Notes: generated by a model not told the origin, from the sequence alone. Shown: positions 1 through 5,287, counted from the first letter of the stretch. The stretch: DNA of 8,901 nucleotides from an uncultured Clostridia bacterium (GCA_937888765.1 CALASU010000282.1:1-8901), one strand, 5' to 3'. Translations and numbers: made by a program.

Positions 1-273
1 TTTTCCAGTGATATTTATATGGAGATTGTCAGATGCGATGTCAGCAAGGGGGATGCACTGGAAGCGGCGGCAAAAGAAGCAAATGTTGCATTGGAAGATA
101 CCATTGCCATTGGCGACAGCGAAAATGATTTGTCCATGATTCTGCGGGCAGGGCTTGGCGTGGCAATGCACAATGGGGAAGAAGTGGTAAAAGCAGCAGC
201 CGGTTATGTGACGGAAAGAAGCTGTGAGCAACACGGCGTGGCAGAGGTGCTGGAGAAGTTTGTGCTTTGCTGA
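1..273 (+). CDS. Cof-type HAD-superfamily phosphatase, C-terminal fragment
   Basis: Only the last 90 codons are in the window; frame 1 is open from base 1 and stops with TGA at 271-273, so the gene starts upstream. The fragment carries the end of a HAD fold of the Cof (class IIB) type: an SKGDAL segment whose Lys (visible residue 16) fits the conserved motif III lysine, then GDSENDLSMI, the motif IV acidic loop that binds Mg2+, followed by the usual GVAMHNG and a C-terminal helix. Proteins of this family dephosphorylate sugar phosphates or flavin and pyridoxal phosphates in the cytoplasm; the substrate cannot be told because the cap domain is missing. An ATG at 19 is in frame but is internal to the domain and is not a credible start. 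A terminator follows at 351-379, so this is the end of its transcript. Confidence 0.9.
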   Translation, partial: FSSDIYMEIVRCDVSKGDALEAAAKEANVALEDTIAIGDSENDLSMILRAGLGVAMHNGEEVVKAAAGYVTERSCEQHGVAEVLEKFVLC

Positions 274-350
274 AAGGCTGTAAAATAAAGATATCTTTCG
301 GTATTGGAACCCATTTCCCATACTTTTTTGATATACTTAAAAAAAGAGAA

Positions 351-379
351 CCCAACGCCAGGGGAGACGTTGGGCTTTT
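351..379 (+). terminator. Intrinsic terminator after the HAD gene
   Basis: CCCAACG (351-357) pairs perfectly with CGTTGGG (368-374) across a 10-base loop, and CTTTTA follows. An A-rich run precedes the left arm. The T tract is short, so efficiency may be moderate. It lies 78 bases after the HAD stop codon and is the natural end of that transcript. Confidence 0.65.
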
Positions 380-383
380 AGGG

Positions 384-477
384 GGGTGGATGGGAACCAC
401 CCTAGGGCATATTGTGGTACAAGGAAAAGGGGTTTTCTTGTACAGATATAGTATACCACGAAAACCCCAGTTTGGGG
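384..477. repeat. Cluster of nested inverted repeats of unknown role
   Basis: Several stems overlap here. GGGTGG (384-389) pairs with CCACCC (397-402). GTACAAG(g)AAAA (417-428) pairs with TTTTCTTGTAC (433-443) around a GGGG loop. GTGGTA (414-419) also matches TACCAC (454-459). GGGGTTTTC (429-437) matches GAAAACCCC (460-468), and that CCCC can instead pair with GGGG at 474-477. Some of these stems exclude each other. No U tract follows any of them, so they are not plain terminators. No promoter or open frame that I trust points at this stretch. It could be a binding region, a degenerate mobile repeat or part of an untranslated RNA. Confidence 0.4.
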
Positions 478-542
478 ATAGAAAAATAATTAAAAAAAAA
501 TTAAAAATTGTCTATTTTAGGCATAAAATGTATTTTTATGCA

Positions 543-576
543 GGGACAAATTTGTCCCATTTCTATGGGAAATGGG
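543..576. promoter_or_regulatory. Perfect 16-bp palindrome plus second inverted repeat upstream of the serS promoter
   Basis: GGGACAAATTTGTCCC at 543-558 is a perfect palindrome. Its last three bases begin a second inverted repeat, CCCATTT (556-562) with AAATGGG (570-576). The pair ends two bases before the serS -35 box at 579. The size and symmetry fit a homodimeric repressor or activator site, but I do not recognise the motif as that of a known regulator. As RNA the palindrome would have no loop, so a DNA-binding role is likelier than an RNA hairpin. Confidence 0.45.
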
Positions 577-578
577 GC

Positions 579-606
579 TTGCTATTTTTTTCGTTTGTGT
601 TATAAT
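579..606 (+). promoter_or_regulatory. SigA-type promoter of the serS T-box transcript
   Basis: TTGCTA (579-584) and a consensus TATAAT (601-606) are separated by 16 bp. Transcription would start near 613, just ahead of the first stem of the leader RNA. The region 488-509 upstream is almost pure A/T. Confidence 0.75.
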
Positions 607-612
607 TGAAAA

Positions 613-905
613 ATAGTGAACGAAAGCCAATGAGATCGGCAGAAGTTCCGCACTATAAGCAAAATAGCAATGGCGAAAGCCGAGAGGAAAGCTAAATCCT
701 TTTCTTCTTCCTCAGAGAGCCGGCGGTTGGTGTGAGCCGGCGAAGAAGCGGGATGTTCCACTTTCCAAGCTGCCGATGAAAGTCGGAAGGGTAAGCCCTT
801 TATCGCTGTTTGAAGTGGTTCGATTTTTTTCGGACAAGCTGGGTGGCAACGCGGGAAATAGACTCTCGTCCCTGTTTATATACTGGGACTGAGGGTTTTT
901 TTATT
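613..905 (+). promoter_or_regulatory. Serine-specific T-box leader (tRNA-sensing riboswitch)
   Basis: The leader reads tRNA-Ser charging and controls serS by antitermination. Stem I is visible as GGAAAG (686-691) with CTTTCC (761-766), CTTCTTC (704-710) with GAAGAAG (742-748), and GCCGGC (719-724) with GCCGGC (736-741). Its apical loop contains GGTGTGA (729-735), matching the family GGUGNRA signature. The specifier loop on the 3' side carries UCC (757-759) followed by A, a serine codon. AAGGG (787-791) with CCCTT (796-800) is a further stem. The T-box core GGGTGGCAACGCGGG lies at 841-855; its UGGC bulge would pair with a tRNA ending GCCA, and bacterial tRNA-Ser normally has G at position 73. 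The CGTCCC segment (867-872) is shared between antiterminator and terminator. An extra hairpin, ATAGTG (613-618) with CACTAT (651-656), precedes Stem I. Specifier, T-box and the downstream gene all agree on serine. Confidence 0.93.
861..904 (+). terminator. T-box-controlled terminator hairpin
   Basis: GTCCC (868-872) pairs with GGGAC (885-889). After a bulged T890 the stem continues, ACTCTC (862-867) pairing with GAGGGT (891-896) including one G-T pair. A run of T follows. It uses the same CGTCCC bases as the antiterminator, so the two folds exclude each other. This is the default OFF state when tRNA-Ser is charged. Confidence 0.85.
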
Positions 906-906
906 T

Positions 907-1029
907 TATTATGAAAGCGTTATCCATACTGCAAAAGGCAGGGCTGCTTGCAGAGATACCTTTTGCAGTATGAGAGAACCTGATGATATGAGCAGAGCAA
1001 AGCTCTGCGAATAGCATGCTTTCATAATA
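907..1029. repeat. 123-bp inverted-repeat element between the T-box terminator and serS
   Basis: A perfect 12-bp terminal inverted repeat, TATTATGAAAGC (907-918) with GCTTTCATAATA (1018-1029), closes the element. Inside are a perfect 14-bp stem, CATACTGCAAAAGG (925-938) with CCTTTTGCAGTATG (959-972), and a 7-bp stem, GCAGAGC (992-998) with GCTCTGC (1002-1008) around AAA. As RNA it would form a closed multi-branch fold ending just before the serS ribosome binding site. As DNA it looks like a small non-autonomous (MITE-like) insertion; TA lies at both outer ends, which could be a 2-bp target duplication, but no transposase is near. Normal T-box leaders need no such structure after the terminator. 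Confidence 0.6.
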
Positions 1030-1054
1030 TCAGAATTTTAAGGAGGTCAAAAAA

Positions 1055-2347
1055 ATGTTAGACATCAAATTTGTAAGAGAAAACCCTGAAGTGGTAAAAG
1101 AAAATATCCGCAAAAAATTCCAGGATGCAAAACTGCCTCTGGTGGATGAAGTACTGGAACTGGACAAAGAAAACAGAACAATCAAACAGGAAGTAGAAAC
1201 ACTGAGAGCAAAAAGAAACACACTGTCCAAACAGATCGGCGGTCTGATGGCAAAAGGTGAAAAAGAAGAAGCAGAAAAAATCAAAGCTGAAATCGCAGCA
1301 GACTCTGCAAGAACAGATGAACTGTCTGCTAGAGAAAAAGAAGTGGAAGAACGCATCAAAGTAATCATGATGACAATTCCCAACATCATTGATCCTTCCG
1401 TTCCCATCGGTAAAGATGACAGCGAAAACGTGGAAGTAGAAAAATTCGGCGAACCCGTTGTTCCTGATTTTGAAATTCCTTATCATACAGAAATTATGGA
1501 ATCCTTCGATGGTATTGATCTGGACGCTGCAAGAAAAGTTGCAGGTAACGGTTTCTATTACCTGATGGGCGACATTGCTCGTCTGCACTCTGCAGTACTG
1601 ACATACGCAAGAGATTTCATGATCGACAGAGGCTTCAGATATGTAATCCCTCCTTTCATGATTCGTTCTCATGTAGTAACAGGCGTAATGAGCTTTGCGG
1701 AAATGGAAAACATGATGTACAAAATCGAAGGCGAAGACCTGTATCTGATCGGTACATCCGAACACTCCATGATCGGTAAATTCATCGACACACTGAACGA
1801 TGCAGCAGCACTGCCTCAGTGCCTGACATCTTACAGCCCTTGCTTCCGTAAGGAAAAAGGCGCACACGGTATCGAAGAAAGAGGCGTTTACCGCATCCAC
1901 CAGTTTGAAAAACAGGAAATGATCGTTGTATGTAATCCCGAAGATTCTGCAAAATACTACGATGTTCTGTGGAAAAATACAGTAGACCTGTTCCGTTCCA
2001 TGGATATTCCCGTAAGAACACTGGAATGCTGCTCCGGCGACCTGGCTGACCTGAAAGTAAAATCTGTTGACGTTGAAGCATGGTCTCCCAGACAGAAAAA
2101 ATACTTCGAAATCGGTTCCTGCTCCAACCTGGGCGATGCACAGGCAAGAAGACTGGGTATCCGTGTAAAAGATGCAGAAGGCAAAAAATACTTCGCTCAC
2201 ACACTGAACAACACAGTAGCTGCTCCTCCTCGTATGCTGATCGCATTCCTGGAAAACAACCTGCAGGCTGACGGCACAGTAAATATCCCCGAAGTTCTGT
2301 GGCCTTACATGGGTGGTACAAAGAAACTGATCCCTACAAAAAAATAA
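1055..2347 (+). CDS. serS: Seryl-tRNA synthetase (serine--tRNA ligase)
   Basis: This cytoplasmic class II synthetase activates serine with ATP and charges tRNA-Ser. It is 430 residues, close to the usual 420-430. Residues about 30-105 are the charged, helical tRNA-binding arm (long antiparallel coiled coil). The catalytic domain shows motif 2 as CFRKEKGAHGIEERGVYRIHQF (split 263-284, with Arg265 and Arg280) and motif 3 around HTLNNTVAAPPRMLIAFLEN (382-401, Arg393). The SCSNLGDAQARRLGIR segment (355-370) matches the family's conserved SCSN..DxQARR. Two parts depart from the common bacterial form: TSEH at 234-237 where TAE plus V-P is usual, and LNNTVAAPPR in motif 3. The start is fixed by AAGGAGGT (1040-1047) seven bases before ATG. 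Expression is governed by the upstream serine T-box, and a strong terminator follows, so it is monocistronic. Confidence 0.96.
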   Translation: MLDIKFVRENPEVVKENIRKKFQDAKLPLVDEVLELDKENRTIKQEVETLRAKRNTLSKQIGGLMAKGEKEEAEKIKAEIAADSARTDELSAREKEVEERIKVIMMTIPNIIDPSVPIGKDDSENVEVEKFGEPVVPDFEIPYHTEIMESFDGIDLDAARKVAGNGFYYLMGDIARLHSAVLTYARDFMIDRGFRYVIPPFMIRSHVVTGVMSFAEMENMMYKIEGEDLYLIGTSEHSMIGKFIDTLNDAAALPQCLTSYSPCFRKEKGAHGIEERGVYRIHQFEKQEMIVVCNPEDSAKYYDVLWKNTVDLFRSMDIPVRTLECCSGDLADLKVKSVDVEAWSPRQKKYFEIGSCSNLGDAQARRLGIRVKDAEGKKYFAHTLNNTVAAPPRMLIAFLENNLQADGTVNIPEVLWPYMGGTKKLIPTKK

Positions 2348-2366
2348 TCTGAAAATCTGATTTTTC

Positions 2367-2392
2367 ATCCCCGCTTACGCGGGGATTTTTTT
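2367..2392 (+). terminator. Intrinsic terminator of serS
   Basis: ATCCCCGC (2367-2374) and GCGGGGAT (2379-2386) form a perfect 8-bp stem with a TTAC loop, followed by seven T. It begins 20 bases after the serS stop codon. Confidence 0.95.
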
Positions 2393-2397
2393 ATTCC

Positions 2398-2426
2398 TTG
2401 TATCATAGGTTCTTTTATGTTAAAAT
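2398..2426 (+). promoter_or_regulatory. Promoter of the NTF2-like gene
   Basis: TTGTAT (2398-2403) and TAAAAT (2421-2426) are 17 bp apart, and TGT directly before the -10 box makes an extended -10. It sits just after the serS terminator and 54 bp before the next start codon, giving that gene its own transcript. Confidence 0.65.
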
Positions 2427-2479
2427 AAGGATACTGAAATACATTTGTATATGTAATAAAAACACAGGGGGTGCGTAGT

Positions 2480-2860
2480 ATGTTACGTCAGAGAGAAGAA
2501 AAGATTAAAGTATGGTTTGATATGTGGGTTGGGGACGACATCACACCTATGGAAGCCATTTTTGCAGATGATGTACAGTACACAGAATGCTGGGGCTTTG
2601 AATACTTCGGCAAAAAGGAAATCGAGCTGTGGTTTGAAGACTGGCACAAAAACAATGTGATGGAAGCGTTCTATGTAAAAGAGTTCATCCATGCAGATGA
2701 TAAGACCATTGCAACTTTCCGCATGGAAGCACTGGCAAAGAATGGTACACCTCGCTGGATGGACGGCGTATATATTATCGAATGGGATGATGATGATAAG
2801 ATTAAATCTCTGGAAGAATACGCAGAAAACTACAGAAAAACAAGACCTTACGCAGAATAA
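2480..2860 (+). CDS. Small NTF2/SnoaL-like fold protein
   Basis: The 126-residue protein has the length and layout of the NTF2-like (SnoaL) cone fold: two N-terminal helices (3-30, ending FADDVQYTECWG), a GKKEIELWFEDWH helix (44-56), then alternating strands with TIATFRMEAL (76-85) and GVYIIEWDDDDKI (96-108), and a final LEEYAENYRK. No signal peptide or membrane segment is seen, so it is cytosolic. Family members include isomerases, cyclases and ligand-binding proteins; the pocket residues do not identify a substrate, and I give no function. The start is ATG at 2480, preceded by AGGGGGTG (2466-2473) with six bases between; a GTG nine bases earlier lies inside that ribosome binding site and is rejected. 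It has its own promoter and ends at a bidirectional terminator, so it is monocistronic. Confidence 0.8.
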   Translation: MLRQREEKIKVWFDMWVGDDITPMEAIFADDVQYTECWGFEYFGKKEIELWFEDWHKNNVMEAFYVKEFIHADDKTIATFRMEALAKNGTPRWMDGVYIIEWDDDDKIKSLEEYAENYRKTRPYAE

Positions 2861-2865
2861 GGCAG

Positions 2866-2898
2866 AAAAAAAGGGTATCTTTATTGATACCCTTTTTT
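2866..2898. terminator. Bidirectional terminator between convergent genes
   Basis: GGGTATC (2873-2879) pairs with GATACCC (2886-2892) across TTTATT. Seven A precede and six T follow, so it works on both strands. It ends the NTF2-like gene (stop 2858-2860) on the plus strand and the SIMPL gene (stop 2906-2908) on the minus strand. Confidence 0.92.
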
Positions 2899-2905
2899 AT
2901 CTGGT

Positions 2906-3625
2906 TTAGAAATTATAGCACAGAGAAAGATTTGCTGTGACCTCGATTTTGCCATAGCTGATGGAAGTACCGCCTGCCGTATCGGCCGCCGCTTCCTCTG
3001 TTACCATCGCTTTAGAGAAGTTTGCGGTTTCTCTGTAATATACGTTACGGGAATTTTCTGTCACGCTGGTCACTTCGCCCAGAGGCTTGCCAAAGGCTTC
3101 CGCAATCGCAGCAGCGGATTTTCCTGCATTTTTCACAGCGAGCTGTAATGCCTGTCTGTAATATACGCTCTGATCTTCTACGGAGAAGGAAACGCCGTTT
3201 GTGCCTGTTGCGCCTGCTTTCAGTGCAGCGTCAATATATTTGCCTGTGTTGTCAATATCGCTGGTTGATACCTGCAGTTCTGTGCTGGAACGGTAGCCGC
3301 TGACGGTGCGTTTTTCTGTTTTTTCATCATAGGCATACATGGGATATACGGAAGTATAAGCTGTGATGATGTCTTCTTCTGCGATGCCCATTTCCTGCAT
3401 TTCTGCTTTTACTGCATTGATGATTTTGTTGGATTCCTTCTGTGCGGCGGAAGAGGTTTTTCCTGTGGTTTCCACGTTCAGGCTGATATCTGCAGTATCG
3501 GGATCAGCCAATACAACACCTGTGCCGTTTACTGTGATTTCTGCCGCATAGGCGAGGGAACTGCAGCCCAGTACAAGCCCCATAGCGGCTGTGAGTGTCA
3601 GTAAGCCTTTTTTCCATTTTTTCAT
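2906..3625 (-). CDS. Secreted SIMPL-domain (DUF541) protein
   Basis: The 239-residue protein starts with an export signal: KKWKK, a hydrophobic stretch (7-20) and AYA before AE at 27/28, a good signal peptidase I site. A cysteine at 21 in VLGC could instead be a lipoprotein site, but Leu at -2 is not typical. The mature part is one SIMPL domain from ITVNGTGVVLADPDTADISL (30-49) to the final KIEVTANLSLCYNF. It includes the helix after TTGKTSSAAQKESNKI and the YRSSTELQVS strand typical of the family, also known as the BP26/OMP28 group. Members form ring-like oligomers outside the membrane; the molecular role is poorly known, and links to oxidative stress come from a few proteobacterial cases. 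AAAGGGG (3640-3634 on the minus strand) lies eight bases before ATG. I see no convincing promoter within 3626-3750. Confidence 0.88.
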   Translation of the reverse strand: MKKWKKGLLTLTAAMGLVLGCSSLAYAAEITVNGTGVVLADPDTADISLNVETTGKTSSAAQKESNKIINAVKAEMQEMGIAEEDIITAYTSVYPMYAYDEKTEKRTVSGYRSSTELQVSTSDIDNTGKYIDAALKAGATGTNGVSFSVEDQSVYYRQALQLAVKNAGKSAAAIAEAFGKPLGEVTSVTENSRNVYYRETANFSKAMVTEEAAADTAGGTSISYGKIEVTANLSLCYNF

Positions 3626-3686
3626 AATCCATACCCCTTTCTGTTACTGTCATAAAAACGAATGTCTTTCTGTTTTAGACGACGGG

Positions 3687-3710
3687 AAAAACAGGAAGTT
3701 CCTGCTTTTT
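3687..3710 (-). terminator. Possible second terminator or attenuator upstream of the SIMPL gene
   Basis: CAGG (3692-3695) pairs with CCTG (3701-3704) across AAGTT; A5 flanks one side and CT5 the other, giving a short hairpin with a T run when read on the minus strand. It lies after the lipoprotein terminator and 62 bases before the SIMPL start. The stem is only 4-6 bp, so this is a weak call: a backup terminator for the lipoprotein gene, or chance. Confidence 0.3.
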
Positions 3711-3750
3711 CAGAAATTTTTAATCCATTCGAGGTTTTGCATCTGTAAGG

Positions 3751-3780
3751 AAAAAGGCGGTCTGCTTTCGCAGCCGCCTC
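3751..3780 (-). terminator. Intrinsic terminator of the Ig-like lipoprotein gene
   Basis: On the minus strand GGCGG-CTGC pairs with GCAG-a-CCGCC around a GAAA tetraloop, followed by five T. In plus coordinates the arms are 3756-3765 and 3770-3778, with one bulged base at 3761. It starts 14 bases after the stop codon of the gene at 3794-4213. Confidence 0.9.
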
Positions 3781-3793
3781 AAAAAGTCGATCT

Positions 3794-4213
3794 TTATTTC
3801 ATAAATTCACAGGCAACCGGCTGATCGTTTACAATGATAATCATACGGTGTTCGCCGCTGCTGATGGAGCCGCACAGACCTTTCCAGTTTATTTCCAGTT
3901 CTTTGGAAGAACCTGCTGTCAGTGTTTCTGTGGTATCACGTTTCCAATGAGATTCTCTTGTACCGATATTTTCCTGCCAAACGTCCTTTTTCTTTTCTTC
4001 CAGATGGAATTCTACAGGGTCATATGTAACATCTGCAGCAGAATCATTTGTCAGAATAAAGGTTGCTCTGCTGGGTTTTAAAGTATCTTCTTTTAATGCC
4101 AGAGTTACGCCTTCCACGGTATTTACATCTGTATAAACAGTGGAATAATCGCCGCCGCAGCCGGTGAAAGCAAGTGTCAGAATTGTCAGTAATGCAAAAA
4201 ATATATTTTTCAT
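3794..4213 (-). CDS. Small lipoprotein with an Ig-like (Big_14-type) domain
   Basis: The 139-residue protein begins MKNIFFALLTILTLAFTGC, a lipoprotein signal with FTGC as the lipobox and Cys19 as the probable lipidated residue (Phe at -3 is tolerated but uncommon). The rest is a single beta-sandwich: VEGVTLALKEDTLKPSRATFILTN, a YDPVEFHLEEK strand and DVWQE, then TLTAGSSKELEINWKGL and SSGEHRMIIIV. This order matches the bacterial Ig-like domain called Big_14, usually found in small envelope lipoproteins of Firmicutes; no ligand or partner is known to me. A start ten codons upstream (4243) is possible in the frame, but ATG at 4213 gives a proper signal peptide and follows GAGGGGATGA. A near-consensus promoter and its own terminator make it monocistronic. 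It probably sits on the outer face of the membrane. Confidence 0.8.
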   Translation of the reverse strand: MKNIFFALLTILTLAFTGCGGDYSTVYTDVNTVEGVTLALKEDTLKPSRATFILTNDSAADVTYDPVEFHLEEKKKDVWQENIGTRESHWKRDTTETLTAGSSKELEINWKGLCGSISSGEHRMIIIVNDQPVACEFMK

Positions 4214-4254
4214 AATTGTTTCATCCCCTCTGTTTGTGTACATAACAGTACATA

Positions 4255-4283
4255 ATAGTACTAGTGTACCATACCTTTGTCAA
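4255..4283 (-). promoter_or_regulatory. Promoter of the Ig-like lipoprotein gene
   Basis: On the minus strand a consensus TTGACA (4283-4278) and TACTAT (4260-4255) are 17 bp apart, about 42 bp before the start codon. Short GTAC-containing repeats overlap and follow the -10 box: GTACATAA occurs twice on the plus strand (4238-4245 and 4248-4255), and TAGTACTA at 4256-4263 is a palindrome. They may be an operator. Confidence 0.75.
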
Positions 4284-4359
4284 ACAGACAAGGAAAAATA
4301 GAGTAAATATACCAATATAGCAGGAAAAAGCAAAGACTGACAAATCACCTGCCGAAGCG

Positions 4360-5079
4360 TTAATTTTCTGTTTTTACGGCATAGAATTTACCGATCAGTT
4401 TTTCTGTTTTCAGATCAATCAGATCAAAATTTTCTTCTGCCGCATTGTAATGATAGCGGTAGCTGCGGTTCAGTTTGGGGCGGCGGCTCTTGTCACCCCA
4501 GAGGAGAGGTCTTTCCTTTTCGGGTATATCCTCGGCAATCCAGCCGGCATAGCCTTTATAGCGGGGTGCACCGCCGTAACGCAGCAGCAGTGTTCTGTAT
4601 TTTTCGCGGAAGAGATCGAATTCAGACCATTCGCCGCGTTTTCTGGCACGTCTGAGGGATTCTTCAATATAATCCATAGGCGTTTCGTTCTGATAGCGGG
4701 CGTTTACCTTTGCCCCTTTCTGCAGCAGAAGTTCTGCCGCTTCCAGCATACTTTCATCCATTGTGGTAGGCCAGATAAAGCACCATACAGCACTCATTTC
4801 ATCTTCATTTTTAAGTTTCACATCCAAGCCATAGTTGAAGAACAGCTGCAGCAATCCAGGCAGATATTCACCTGTTTCCTTTACCTCGCCATTTTCGTCT
4901 ACATATTCGCCGTAGTATTCCAGAATGGTTAAAAATACAGTTTTTTCTGCCCCTGTTTTATTCAGATCTGCCCCTGACTGCAGCAGTTCTTCAATTTTTG
5001 TCATATCAGGAGGAATGTTTCTTGCTTCATAAATCAAACGATTTTCTAAATCGGAAAATGTAATATCATATTTTTCCAT
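4360..5079 (-). CDS. Ankyrin-repeat protein with an unassigned C-terminal domain
   Basis: The protein is 239 residues, cytosolic by appearance (no signal peptide). At least two degenerate ankyrin-type helices-and-turns are seen: DMTKIEELLQSGADLN (25-40) and MLEAAELLLQKGAKVNA (111-127, then TPMDYI). LPGLLQLFFNYGLDVKLKN (73-91) is a third between them. After residue about 145 the chain changes to a basic helix (LRRARKRGEW...LLLRYGG) and an aromatic, probably beta-rich tail (PKLNRSYRYHYNAAEENFDLIDL). That tail looks like a small separate domain. Ankyrin repeats bind proteins; the partner is unknown. A GTG at 5091 is also in frame, but it directly abuts the purine-rich site AAGAAAGGG, whereas ATG at 5079 is spaced from it by about 11 bases, so I prefer ATG. 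No convincing terminator follows, so readthrough into the lipoprotein gene is possible. Confidence 0.75.
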   Translation of the reverse strand: MEKYDITFSDLENRLIYEARNIPPDMTKIEELLQSGADLNKTGAEKTVFLTILEYYGEYVDENGEVKETGEYLPGLLQLFFNYGLDVKLKNEDEMSAVWCFIWPTTMDESMLEAAELLLQKGAKVNARYQNETPMDYIEESLRRARKRGEWSEFDLFREKYRTLLLRYGGAPRYKGYAGWIAEDIPEKERPLLWGDKSRRPKLNRSYRYHYNAAEENFDLIDLKTEKLIGKFYAVKTEN

Positions 5080-5126
5080 GCCCGTTTTCACCCTTTCTTG
5101 AGCATCTCATTGTCATGGTATGTTTC

Positions 5127-5155
5127 ATTTTACACTATATGACGCAAAATGTCAC
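5127..5155 (-). promoter_or_regulatory. Promoter of the ankyrin-repeat gene
   Basis: On the minus strand GTGACA (5155-5150) and TAAAAT (5132-5127) are 17 bp apart, 47 bp before the ATG. The -35 box has one mismatch to consensus at its first base. An imperfect inverted repeat CAATTT-tgc-AAATTG (5182-5196) lies upstream. Confidence 0.55.
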
Positions 5156-5248
5156 TATTTGTGTTCCTTACAACCATGTTACAATTTTGCAAATTGAAAC
5201 ATTTTTCTGTATAGAACAAATGGGCGGAGAACGGATTTCAGGCAAAAG

Positions 5249-5287
5249 AAAAAGACCGTCCTTTTTGAAAGTTTAAACGGTCTTTTT
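5249..5287 (-). terminator. Terminator of dapH, symmetrical
   Basis: AAAAAGACCGT (5249-5259) pairs perfectly with ACGGTCTTTTT (5277-5287) across a 17-base loop that itself holds the palindrome GTTTAAAC (5271-5278). A and T runs at both ends let it act on either strand. It starts 21 bases after the dapH stop, and separates dapH from the ankyrin gene. Confidence 0.88.

Noticed and set aside
267..605. 112-codon plus-strand frame between the HAD gene and the T-box
   Set aside because: It runs through the terminator, the inverted repeats and the promoter, has no ribosome binding site, and its translation resembles no family.
756..758. UUC (Phe) as the T-box specifier
   Set aside because: The frame UCC followed by A fits the usual specifier position, and the downstream gene is serS with a UGGC bulge that suits tRNA-Ser.
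1058..2368. 436-codon open frame antisense to serS
   Set aside because: It mirrors serS codon bias, has a low-complexity Phe/Cys-rich translation with no known motif, no ribosome binding site, and serS is unmistakable on the other strand.
5182..5196. CAATTT-tgc-AAATTG as an operator of the ankyrin gene
   Set aside because: A 6-bp A/T-rich inverted repeat is easily found by chance and lies 27 bp upstream of the -35 box without a second copy.
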